Positions 8,468 to 16,461 of a stretch of DNA of 64,000 bases are shown here, piece by piece. A program made the position numbers and the translations under genes. Below the pieces are notes generated by a model, which was not told the DNA's origin, searched no databases, and saw only the letters and a program-made list of their open reading frames with translations. The stretch comes from Alicyclobacillus fructus (lineage in GTDB: Bacteria > Bacillota > Bacilli > Alicyclobacillales > Alicyclobacillaceae): positions 104,751 through 168,750 of the forward strand of contig NZ_JAFMTY010000002.1 in the NCBI RefSeq assembly GCF_017329605.1, in the 5' to 3' direction. Position 1 is the stretch's first letter, and each line of letters starts with the position of its first letter.

Positions 8468-8983
8468 ATGAGCGACCTCATGCGGTACGGGATCGCGGTG
8501 TCTCCTGGCACCCCGGTCAACCAAATCCTCACAGGCTGGATGAACGCCTGGTTCGTCAATGTGCGCGATCCTCGCTTTCGCCTGCGCGAGCGCATGGTGG
8601 CGTTTCACAATGCCATGGATCGAGCCTTTGGAGCGTATTTGGCGCAGTTGCGCGAGGAGCTCGGTTCGCTGCGCAAACGGCTTCCGCAGCCGACGCGCGA
8701 AGATCCCTTTCCGAACCTTGAGGCGTTGGCCGCGGTCAAAGAGCTGGAGGCCTACATCCGGCGAGTGGAATCGTTGAGGACGCTCGCCCTGTCGGCGCCC
8801 GTGCCGCCGGATGAGTACGTGTTTCACGGGCGAGCGGATCAGGAGGCGGTGCTCGCGGATCTCGCGCGAATGGATGGCGAGATCGCCGAGAAAATGCAGG
8901 CGCTCTCGCCGGAGACCATCGGCGAGGTGGAACAGATGCTCCGAACGCGGAACGAGCGGTGGAACACCTGGGTTCGCCCGTGA
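8468..8983 (+). CDS. Hypothetical helical protein, 171 aa, paired with SPFH gene
   Basis: Not recognised. It starts at ATG 8468 behind AAGGGGGC, 13 bp after the SPFH gene, so the two form an operon. The product is almost entirely helical and charged: LREELGSLRKRLPQPTRED, AAVKELEAYIRRVESLR, DLARMDGEIAEKMQALS. A partner or adaptor of the SPFH scaffold is a reasonable guess from linkage only. Its stop abuts the polyphosphate kinase stop from the opposite strand (8983/8984). Confidence 0.65.
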   Translation: MSDLMRYGIAVSPGTPVNQILTGWMNAWFVNVRDPRFRLRERMVAFHNAMDRAFGAYLAQLREELGSLRKRLPQPTREDPFPNLEALAAVKELEAYIRRVESLRTLALSAPVPPDEYVFHGRADQEAVLADLARMDGEIAEKMQALSPETIGEVEQMLRTRNERWNTWVRP

Positions 8984-11119
8984 TCACGGCACGAGGCGCG
9001 GAGGAGTCCGCGGGATCATCGACTCGGCGATGGCCTTGGCGGTTTCGTCCGCCGCGCCGCACGCCTCAAGGTAAAACTGCATTTGCGACGCGACCTTGGG
9101 TTCGCCGGGCTTGGGCGCCACCTTCTCGTATTGGCCGTTCGGGTTGAGAACCCAGCGGTTGACGTTGTCCTGGAGCTGGACTTCGAGGATGTGTTTCAGG
9201 CGCTGCTTGAGATGATCCTGCAACACGGGAAACAGGATTTCGACCCGACTCACCATGTTGCGCGTCATCCAGTCAGCGCTAGACAGGTAGAACTCCTCCT
9301 CGCCGCCATTCAGAAAATAGTAGATGCGGCTGTGCTCGAGAAACCGCCCCACGATGCTCGACACGCGGATGTGATCGCTGACGCCGGCAATGCCGGGGCG
9401 CAGGCAACAAATGCCGCGGATCAACAGGTCGATCTCGACGCCTGCCCGCGACGCCTCGAACAGGGCGAGGATCAGGTCCTTGTCGGTGAGCGCGTTCATC
9501 TTGGCGATGATGCGCGCGGGGCGCCCGGCGCGGGCGTGATCGATCTCGCGGTGGATCAGGCGCAGAAATGCATCCTTCAGGCCGTGCGGGGCCGTCGCGA
9601 TGCGTCGCCACGCGGGCGGATCGGCGAAACCCGTGAGGTGGTTGAAGAACAGCGAGGCATCTTCGCCAAACTCCTCGCGGGCGGTGAACATGCCGAGATC
9701 GGTGTAGAGACGCGCGGTGTTGTCGTTGTAGTTGCCTGTGCTGAGATGGACGTAGCGGACGATGCGCTCGCCTTCTCGCCGGACGACAAGCGCGATCTTG
9801 CTGTGCGTCTTCAGACCGACGAGGCCGTAGATCACGTGACAGCCGGCCTCTTCCAACTTCTTCGCCCATACGATGTTGTTTTCTTCGTCGAAGCGGGCCT
9901 TGAGTTCGACGAGCACGGTGACCTGCTTGCCGTTTTCCGCCGCCCGCGCGAGCGCGTGGACGATGGGCGAGTTGCCGCTCACGCGATACAGGGTCTGCTT
10001 GATGGCGAGGACCTGTGGATCGTTGGCCGCCAGGTGGATGAAGTGAACGACGGGATCGAACGACTCGTAGGGGTGAAACAGCAAAATGTCCCGCTTGGCG
10101 ATGGCCTCGAACAGGCCGTTTTCCCCGATGAAATCGGGGGGCACCTGCGGTGAGATGGGCGGGAACCGCAGATGGGCGTACTCGGGCAACGCCGAGAATC
10201 GCATGAGAAAGGTCAGATCCAGCGGCCCCTCGATGGAGTAGATGTCTTCCGCTTCGAGTTCCAGCCAGTCGCGCAGCGTCTCCACGAGTTCGGGCGACAT
10301 CGAACTTTGCACTTCCAAGCGCACGGCGGCACCCCGATTTCGCTTTTTGACCTCTCGTTCGATCTCCTCGAGCAGGTCTTCCGCGCTTTCCTCGTCCACC
10401 GTGATGTCTGCGTTCCGCGTGATGCGGAAGCACGCGTGTTCCAACACGGTGTGCCCGGGAAACAGGGTGTCGATGAACATCTCGATCACGGCCTCGAGCA
10501 GGACGAAGACGCGCTTACGCCCATGGGTGGGCAATTCGAGGTAGCGCGGCAGGACGCTTGGCACTTGGACAACGGCGAACAGGGGCGATTCATGCGGCAG
10601 GCGAACCGCGATGGGCTCGAGCAGGACGGCGATGTTGAGGGATCGGTTGGCGAGCAGCGGAAACGGATGACTGGCGTCAACCGCCAGTGGCGTGAGCACC
10701 GGGAACACGTGATGATGGTAATACTCCTCGAGGTGTGCGCGCTGCGTCTGCGTCAGCTGATCGGGGCCGATGAAGTCGATGCCCTCCTTGCGAAGCGCGG
10801 GAAGCAGCGTTTTGGCCCAGAGTCGGTACAAATGGCCGACGTGCGCGTGGGCGCGGTTGGCCACCTCCGCCAGCTGCTGCGCAGCCGTCATGCCGGTCTT
10901 GTTGTCGGGGCGTCCGACGCCGAGCTTCAGCTGGTCTTTGAGCCCTGCGACGCGCACCATGAAGAACTCATCCAAGTTGGAGGCGCAGATGGCGAGAAAA
11001 CGGAGCCGCTCGAACAACGGGTTGTCGTTGCGAGAAGCTTCGTACGCCACGCGCTCGTTGAAAAGCAACCAGCTCACTTCGCGATTGATGAAATGGGCGT
11101 GATGGTCCAGGTTCATCAT
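8984..11119 (-). CDS. ppk: Polyphosphate kinase 1
   Basis: A 711-residue enzyme that polymerises the ATP gamma-phosphate into polyphosphate. The N domain FINREVSWLLFNERV (residues ~9-23) and NLDEFFMVRVAGLKDQ are diagnostic. The phosphoaccepting His lies in GLKTHSKIALVVR, followed by HLSTGNYNDNTARLYTDLG, both PLD-like catalytic motifs. C-terminal SSADWMTRNMVSRVE is also conserved. Length is normal (~690-720). I chose the ATG at 11119 (or 11116), preceded by AAGGATGGGGA, over the upstream in-frame ATG at 11245, which would add a non-conserved 42-residue leader. Confidence 0.95.
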   Translation of the reverse strand: MMNLDHHAHFINREVSWLLFNERVAYEASRNDNPLFERLRFLAICASNLDEFFMVRVAGLKDQLKLGVGRPDNKTGMTAAQQLAEVANRAHAHVGHLYRLWAKTLLPALRKEGIDFIGPDQLTQTQRAHLEEYYHHHVFPVLTPLAVDASHPFPLLANRSLNIAVLLEPIAVRLPHESPLFAVVQVPSVLPRYLELPTHGRKRVFVLLEAVIEMFIDTLFPGHTVLEHACFRITRNADITVDEESAEDLLEEIEREVKKRNRGAAVRLEVQSSMSPELVETLRDWLELEAEDIYSIEGPLDLTFLMRFSALPEYAHLRFPPISPQVPPDFIGENGLFEAIAKRDILLFHPYESFDPVVHFIHLAANDPQVLAIKQTLYRVSGNSPIVHALARAAENGKQVTVLVELKARFDEENNIVWAKKLEEAGCHVIYGLVGLKTHSKIALVVRREGERIVRYVHLSTGNYNDNTARLYTDLGMFTAREEFGEDASLFFNHLTGFADPPAWRRIATAPHGLKDAFLRLIHREIDHARAGRPARIIAKMNALTDKDLILALFEASRAGVEIDLLIRGICCLRPGIAGVSDHIRVSSIVGRFLEHSRIYYFLNGGEEEFYLSSADWMTRNMVSRVEILFPVLQDHLKQRLKHILEVQLQDNVNRWVLNPNGQYEKVAPKPGEPKVASQMQFYLEACGAADETAKAIAESMIPRTPPRLVP

Positions 11120-11214
11120 GGTTCCCCATCCTTGTGGGTGTGATGTGGGTCCGGGAGAAAGTTGGTTGTGGATGTATTGTGACGGCAAAAGGCGGGGAAA
11201 TGCAACGGGGAAAT

Positions 11215-11240
11215 GAAAAAGCACGCCCGGAGGGGCGTGC
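11215..11240 (-). terminator. Rho-independent terminator of the HD-GYP/peptide operon
   Basis: Stem of 8 perfect GC-rich pairs (11221-11228 with 11233-11240). On the minus strand it is followed by TTTTTC (complement of 11215-11220). It lies just downstream of the 46-residue peptide gene, supporting that gene as a real transcribed unit. Confidence 0.85.
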
Positions 11241-11263
11241 TGCAAGGATTACACCAGATGACA

Positions 11264-11404
11264 TCAGGACCCAGGATAAGGATCTCTAACAACAACACTA
11301 GACGCCGTACCATGAGTTACGGCAGCGTTGGCTGCAGCCGGAGATGCAGCCAAAAACAAACCAAACGACGCGACTACCGCCAACAGTTGTTTGATTTTCC
11401 GCAT
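11264..11404 (-). CDS. Small secreted pre-peptide (Phr-like signal peptide candidate), 46 aa
   Basis: ATG 11404 to TGA 11264-11266 encodes 46 residues. There is a basic start (MRKIKQ), a hydrophobic core (LLAVVASFGLFLAA) and an Ala-rich signal-peptidase-like region (SPAAANAA). A short polar tail follows, ending in SSVVVRDPYPGS. GAGGAGG lies 8 nt upstream, overlapping the TGA of the HD-GYP gene, and an intrinsic terminator follows. This layout (a signalling protein followed immediately by a tiny exported peptide) mirrors Bacillus Rap-Phr cassettes, where the processed C-terminus is a cell-cell signal. Function here is inference. A membrane-retained peptide is the alternative. Confidence 0.65.
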   Translation of the reverse strand: MRKIKQLLAVVASFGLFLAASPAAANAAVTHGTASSVVVRDPYPGS

Positions 11405-11417
11405 GATGCACTCCTCC

Positions 11418-12425
11418 TCACAAACTGTCAAACTTGTTTACGACCTTTAAAAACGCGTCTACAACGCGTGGGTCGTACAATTTACCTCGCAATGTTCGAA
11501 TTTCCTCAACAGCCTCCTGCTTCGACTTCGGTCGCTGATAAGGCCTCTCAGACGTCATTGCGTCGTAGCTATCTACTACGGCCACTATCGCCGCGGGAAG
11601 ATAAATGTCTTCTCCTTTAAGTCCGTAGGGGTAACCACTTCCATCATATCTTTCATGGTGCTGCTCCGCTACGACACTCCCTACATGAAGAAATGGGTGC
11701 AACGGAGATTGCATCATTTCTCGCCCGTAAATTGTATGCATCTTCATAATATCAAATTCTTCAGGTGTTAGTCTACCAGGTTTCCTAAGAATTTCGTCAG
11801 GAATGCGAATCTTGCCGATATCATGGAAAAGAGCTCCACAACTGAGAGATACCATATCACGGGCGGGGAGATCCAATTCGCACCCAGTGAGAACAGAGTA
11901 TTTTCGGATTCTCTCACAATGAGATGCAGTATATCCATCTTTCTCTGCAATTTCGGTAGCCATTTTGTGGAACAATTCGACCCACTGCTTGTATGCCTGG
12001 AAGAGTGGTATTGATGATATATACACGAATTCAGTATCTTCCATAGCGATTACACATACTGCATCCTCTACTGGAGACATAGCGATAGTTGCACCTGGCC
12101 CGACGAGTTCCGTATGGTCGTACCAACTCACTCGCAGAGTGCCCTTGAGCACGACAATGCCTTCGAAGGCCTTGGCAGAAGAGGAGGGGTTGAACCCCAT
12201 CAAACCAAATTGTTTCAACTCGTGCCAGATGAGTTCGACTCCATCGTACGTCGCTAGCAGCGTGATGGTCATGTTATCCGTGCTTGCGCTATCCAAGCCT
12301 TCGCCGTCTCGCATAATTCGGAGCCACGGTGTGAGCCCTTGGTTCTCGAAGTTCAACGTTTGCACCCGCTTTGCGACAGATGTGATGGTCCCACGACCAC
12401 GACAATTGTAGACAACGTGCGACAT
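11418..12425 (-). CDS. HD-GYP phosphodiesterase with N-terminal beta-rich sensor-like domain
   Basis: A 335-residue protein. Residues ~1-135 are beta-rich with a cupin-like part (VVLKGTLRVSWYDH, GPGATIAMSP). Residues ~150-335 are an HD-GYP domain with HDIGKIRIP (201-209), QHHERYDGSGYPYGLKG (255-271) and VVDSYDAMTSERPY. HD-GYP enzymes hydrolyse cyclic di-GMP or related dinucleotides. There are no membrane segments, so the cupin-like part may sense a cytosolic ligand. The coding region is visibly AT-richer than its neighbours, suggesting transfer. It is the first gene of a two-gene unit with the 46-residue secreted peptide. Confidence 0.8.
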   Translation of the reverse strand: MSHVVYNCRGRGTITSVAKRVQTLNFENQGLTPWLRIMRDGEGLDSASTDNMTITLLATYDGVELIWHELKQFGLMGFNPSSSAKAFEGIVVLKGTLRVSWYDHTELVGPGATIAMSPVEDAVCVIAMEDTEFVYISSIPLFQAYKQWVELFHKMATEIAEKDGYTASHCERIRKYSVLTGCELDLPARDMVSLSCGALFHDIGKIRIPDEILRKPGRLTPEEFDIMKMHTIYGREMMQSPLHPFLHVGSVVAEQHHERYDGSGYPYGLKGEDIYLPAAIVAVVDSYDAMTSERPYQRPKSKQEAVEEIRTLRGKLYDPRVVDAFLKVVNKFDSL

Positions 12426-12518
12426 CTCAAGCTTAAGGACGGGCCTGCCATTTCGTCAATAGACGAACCGGCGAAGACTTGGCGTCTCAAACGCACTCTT
12501 GGCCCGAGCGCGAGCACC

Positions 12519-12866
12519 TCAGGTGTACTCGCGCGAGGACAGGAACGCCACCTCTACGAGGATGAGCAGGAGATCGAACACGCCGTACATCGTCGAGAAC
12601 CACAGTTGGGTGCCACCGTTGCCAAGGCCGATGATGAACAGGCTCACGACCGCGATGAGCACAATCAGCGCGACGTGCACTGTCTGCGTAAAACCGCTCG
12701 TTGTGCGCATCCGATAGACGAGAAGCAGGATGGTCAGAAGCGCGACCACGGTCAACACCATGCCCGGGTGCGTGGACAGGTGAACCATCAGTGCCGTGAT
12801 GATGATGGCGGCCACCAAAATATAGATAATCGCAAACGACCCGGCGGTAAACGGCTTCTTCATCAT
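12519..12866 (-). CDS. Small four-helix membrane protein, 115 aa
   Basis: No family name is known to me. Four hydrophobic segments are clear: IIYILVAAIIITALMVHL, MVLTVVALLTILLLVY, VALIVLIAVVSLFIIGL and GVFDLLLILVEVAFL. The ends are short and basic (MMKKPF) or polar (SSREYT). AGGGAGGG precedes the paired ATGs at 12866/12863. It looks monocistronic, with no transport or catalytic motif. Confidence 0.65.
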   Translation of the reverse strand: MMKKPFTAGSFAIIYILVAAIIITALMVHLSTHPGMVLTVVALLTILLLVYRMRTTSGFTQTVHVALIVLIAVVSLFIIGLGNGGTQLWFSTMYGVFDLLLILVEVAFLSSREYT

Positions 12867-13005
12867 TCGTCATCCCTCCCTGCGGGCTTCGCGTCCGAGA
12901 TCGACCTTGCTTAGCCTAAGTATAGCCAAGATGTGCGCAGTGGAGACAAGCTTTTTCTCGTTTGCCTCTCGAGAGGGCTTTGAGGTCCAGAATGGACGGC
13001 GCACG

Positions 13006-13033
13006 AAAAAGCGGCAACGGTGACCGCTGCCGC
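13006..13033 (-). terminator. Rho-independent terminator of the NCS1 permease gene
   Basis: On the minus strand a stem of about 10 pairs (13011-13033, one G-T wobble) is followed by TTTTTC from 13010 downward. It lies 23 bp past the permease stop. Confidence 0.85.
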
Positions 13034-13055
13034 TGATGTTGGCGAGAGACCATGC

Positions 13056-14723
13056 TCAGTGCACGTGACCGGCCTTGCAGATGTCGTGGCACGCGCTCTC
13101 CAGGCTGCAACACAGGGAGCAGATGGGCGCTTTGTGGAAGGGACAATAGAGCATATCCATCTTTTCGTAGTCAAATCCGCAGCACGCGCAGGTGAATTCA
13201 CCTGGCAGTTCGGCGTGCCGATGGGTTTCGTGATGACGATCCGACTTCTCGAAGGTGTTTTCCCGCGCAATGTAATACTTGCCTCGAGTGATGATCGCGA
13301 TGATCGGCGCGAGCACGAACGCAAGGACCAGCGAGAGAAAGGGCGAATACGCCTGCAGGATGGGGCCGAAGGCGCCGAAGAAAGCTGCGATGGATACGCC
13401 TGCCGCGATGATCATCGAACCGAATCCGACGGGATTGAAGTTGTACAAGTGGCCGCGCTTAAACTCGATGTACGAGGGGCTGATCTTGAGCAACCCCTTG
13501 TTGATGACGAGATCCGACACCACGGCTCCAATCCACGCGACGGCGAGGTTCGAGTAGAATCCGAGCACCGTGTTCAAGAAGCCGAAAACGCCGGCCTCCA
13601 TGAGCCCCAGGGCGATCCCGACATTCAAGAACAGCCACACCACGCGCCCGGGATGCGTGTGGAAGATGCGGGAAAAGAAATTCGACCACGACAGTGATCC
13701 AGAGTACGCGTTGGTGACATTGATTTTGATCTGCGATAGAAGAACAAAGAATGTCGCAAGCGCAAGGGCTGCGTAGCTGTTGCCAATCACGACGTGGAAC
13801 GCCTGTGTGTACATGTTGATAGGTTCGTCCGCGGCCTTTGTCCCCATGGTCGGTGCAATCCACGAAGCCAAAAGCGATCCACCGAGCTGCTTGATGGCGC
13901 CCAGGATGACCCACCCGGGCCCCGCCAGCACGACGGCCAACCACCACTTGCCGCGATTCTGCGGCGTGAGGTTTGGCATGAAACGCAGATAGTCCACTTG
14001 TTCGCCGATTTGCGCGATGAGGGACAGGGTGACGCCCGCGGCGAGTCCGAACTCGATGGGACTGAAGTGGCTGCCCGAAGCCGAAGCGCCGCCAAAGTGT
14101 GTCCATTGGTTGAATGCCGACGGGTCCCGGAGCGCGATGGCGACAAACGGGCCGAGCATCAGCACCAGCCAGACGGGTTGCGTGATGACCTGCAACTTCG
14201 AGAGGGCGGTCATGCCGAACATCACGAGCGGAATGATGACCAAAGAACAGATCAAGTAGCCAACGGGCAACGGGATGTGGAAAAATTCCTCGAGTGCCTG
14301 GGCCATGACGGATCCTTCGAGTGAGAAGTAGATAAACGTGAACGACGCGTACACCAAGGACGTCAGTGTGGACCCGTAATATCCAAAGCCTGCGCCTCGC
14401 GTGAGAAGATCCATATCGATGTTGTACTTCGCGGAGTAGTACGCAATCGGAATGCCTGTCAGAAAGATGATGGCGGCAACGACCAAGATGGAGGTGACGG
14501 CATTCGCGAATCCGTACGCCAGGACGACCGAGCCGCCGATGGCGAAATCGGCCATGTAGGCGATCCCGCCAAGCGCGGAGTTCATGACCGTCCACTCGCT
14601 CCACCGGCGAAACGACTTGGGGGCGTACCGCAGCGCGTAGTCCTCGAGGACCGGATTTTGCACCCAGCGATTGAAGGTGCGCTTGGGCGTGGGCCGCCCG
14701 CGTTCAGGTTGCAGTACGGACAT
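13056..14723 (-). CDS. NCS1-family permease with a cysteine-rich C-terminal tail
   Basis: A 555-residue, roughly 12-segment nucleobase:cation-symporter-1 type transporter. Recognisable parts are the start RRWSEWTVMNSALGGIAYMA, YGFANAVTSILVVAAIIFL, and TRGAGFGYYGSTLTSLVYA. The family imports cytosine, purines, hydantoins or allantoin. Unusually, the last ~55 residues hold nine cysteines (512, 514, 515, 527, 535, 538, 539, 545, 549) with CPFH and CSLCC patterns, a likely cytosolic metal-binding appendage. ATG 14723 with GGAGGGG upstream is chosen over an ATG at 14780. It is divergent from the amide operon, so an amide or related N-compound substrate is possible. Confidence 0.8.
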   Translation of the reverse strand: MSVLQPERGRPTPKRTFNRWVQNPVLEDYALRYAPKSFRRWSEWTVMNSALGGIAYMADFAIGGSVVLAYGFANAVTSILVVAAIIFLTGIPIAYYSAKYNIDMDLLTRGAGFGYYGSTLTSLVYASFTFIYFSLEGSVMAQALEEFFHIPLPVGYLICSLVIIPLVMFGMTALSKLQVITQPVWLVLMLGPFVAIALRDPSAFNQWTHFGGASASGSHFSPIEFGLAAGVTLSLIAQIGEQVDYLRFMPNLTPQNRGKWWLAVVLAGPGWVILGAIKQLGGSLLASWIAPTMGTKAADEPINMYTQAFHVVIGNSYAALALATFFVLLSQIKINVTNAYSGSLSWSNFFSRIFHTHPGRVVWLFLNVGIALGLMEAGVFGFLNTVLGFYSNLAVAWIGAVVSDLVINKGLLKISPSYIEFKRGHLYNFNPVGFGSMIIAAGVSIAAFFGAFGPILQAYSPFLSLVLAFVLAPIIAIITRGKYYIARENTFEKSDRHHETHRHAELPGEFTCACCGFDYEKMDMLYCPFHKAPICSLCCSLESACHDICKAGHVH

Positions 14724-14872
14724 CGAAACCCCTCCAAACTCCTCTGAAATCAAAATTGTCTGTGTTTTGAACCGTATCACGCCTCCACGGGCTCAAGCAA
14801 CCTTTTTTGTAATACAAATTGACGCTAATCAAGGAGTAAACGTTATCATGTGTGAATGTTAAGTAAGTTACA

Positions 14873-14903
14873 TTGACATCCTGTGTGCTCGAAAAGCAAT
14901 AAT
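14873..14903 (+). promoter_or_regulatory. Promoter of the formamidase/amidase operon
   Basis: TTGACA (14873-14878, perfect -35) and AATAAT (14898-14903) are separated by 19 bp, slightly long for SigA. The pair lies 40 bp upstream of the first start codon, in an AT-rich divergent spacer shared with the NCS1 permease gene. Confidence 0.5.
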
Positions 14904-14942
14904 GAGGCTGTACTATCACGATGGAGTGGGGTGAATGTAAGA

Positions 14943-16123
14943 TTGTCGGACGTTCTCTTTCGCGTCGACCTGACCAAACCGATGGATCAGCAGGAGGTCC
15001 CGGGGCACAACCGTTGGCACCCCGACATTCCTGCGGTCGTCAATGTCAAACCCGGTGACGTGTTTCGCATCGAGATGAAGGATTGGACCGACGGGCAAAT
15101 TCAAAACAACGACGATCCGTCCGACATCCGCGACGTGGACCTGTGCAGAGTGCACGTCCTGAGCGGGCCCATCTACGTGGATGGGGCCGAGCCAGGCGAC
15201 CTGCTGGTGGTGGACTTGCTGGATATGGGGCCGCTTCCGGGCGCGGAATGGGGCTTTAACGGCATTTTCGCGCGGGAGAACGGCGGCGGGTTTCTCGTCG
15301 ACTATTTTCCAGAGGCGCTCAAGTCTATCTGGGAGTTTCAAGGGATTTACGCGGTGAGCCGCCACGTGCCGGGAGTCCGCATCCCATCGCTGATTCATCC
15401 AGGGCTCATCGGCGTGGCGCCGTCGGCGGAACTCTTGGACCGCTGGAACGCCCGCGAGCGGCAGCTCGTGGCCAAGGACCCGAATCGAGTGCCTGTGCTC
15501 GCCAATCTGCCGGATCCCCGAAGTGCGGTGCTCGGCACGCTGCGCGGCGCCGAGTTCGATCGCGTCGCGAAGGAAGCCGCTCGCACGGTCCCGCCCCGCG
15601 AAAACGGCGGCAACTGCGACATCAAGAACCTGTCCAAAGGGAGCCGGATTTACTTCCCCGTGTTTGTCAAGGGCGCCAAGCTTTCCGTCGGCGATCTTCA
15701 CTTCTGCCAAGGCGACGGCGAAATCACGTTTTGTGGGGCCATCGAGATGAGCGGCTGGATCGAGTTGAGCGTCGACGTGATCAAAGGCGGCATGGCGAAA
15801 TACGGGATTGTCCATAACCCGGTGTTTGAGCCAGGGCCCATGGAACCTAGATTTTCGGAATATTTGGTGTTTGGGGTGTGTCAGTGGACGAGCGGACCGG
15901 TGAGCAGCTGTACTTGGATGCGCACGTGGCCTACCGACGCGCATGCCTCAATGCCATCGAATACTTGCAGCGCTTCGGCTACACGGCCGAACAGGCCTAC
16001 ATGTTGCTCGGCGTGGCTCCCGTCGAGGGGCGCATCAGCGGCATCGTCGACGTCCCGAACGCCTGCTGTACGCTCGCCATCCCCACCGCCATCTTCGACC
16101 GCGACATTCGCCCGAAAGGATGA
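14943..16123 (+). pseudogene. fmdA: Formamidase FmdA, interrupted by a frameshift
   Basis: FmdA hydrolyses formamide to formate and ammonia. The first frame gives ~312 residues matching the FmdA/AmdA fold (GHNRWHPDIPAVVNVKPGD; LHFCQGDGEITFCGAIEMSG; FSEYLVF). After TTTGGG (15870-15875) it leaves the conserved sequence. The missing end (SVDERTGEQLYLDAHVAYRR, then CLNAIEYLQRFGYTAEQAY to IFDRDIRPKG) is in another frame from 15878 to 16123. Adding one base in the short G-run restores F-(E/G)-G-V-S-V-D and a normal ~393-residue enzyme. All else is intact, so a sequencing error is as likely as a true mutation. TTG 14943 behind GGGGTGA is the likely start; GTG 14931 is possible. Confidence 0.85.
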
Positions 16124-16130
16124 GCCCAGG

Positions 16131-16430
16131 ATGCCGACCTACCGCTTCGCGTGCGAAACCTGCGGAACGTTCGATCGCGACCTGCCCATGAACGAGGCGC
16201 GCTCTGCCGCGCGCTGTCCGTACTGCGGCATGATGGCTCTTCGCCAGTTCACATCCTTTTATGTCGGTGCCGCTCCATCGCCTGTTCGCGGCGCGCGCCC
16301 GTCTGGCGGGGCAGGGGAACCCATGTGCGTCGTTCGAGACAGTGCTCCTTCGCACAGGGCGCATGCAGGCCATCGCCACTCCGCGGCGAGCTCAGGGCGG
16401 CCCTGGCAGTTGGGGCACGTGCACGGGTGA
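16131..16430 (+). CDS. fmdB: FmdB-family zinc-ribbon regulatory protein, 99 aa
   Basis: The start MPTYRFACETCG and the pairs C8-x2-C11 and C29-x2-C32 are the FmdB zinc ribbon. In methylotrophs the fmdB product is linked to formamidase expression, and the gene sits directly after fmdA here too. The second half (residues ~45-99) is Ser/Arg/His-rich, low complexity and probably disordered. It starts 7 bp after the fmdA stop and ends 31 bp before amiE, so all three are one operon. Confidence 0.8.
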   Translation: MPTYRFACETCGTFDRDLPMNEARSAARCPYCGMMALRQFTSFYVGAAPSPVRGARPSGGAGEPMCVVRDSAPSHRAHAGHRHSAASSGRPWQLGHVHG

Positions 16431-16461
16431 AGATATCACGAGGTCTGAGGGGGACTGAATC

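Noticed and set aside
15865..15885. Programmed frameshift in fmdA
   Set aside because: No slippery heptamer of the usual kind, downstream hairpin or precedent in the FmdA family; a base loss explains it more simply.
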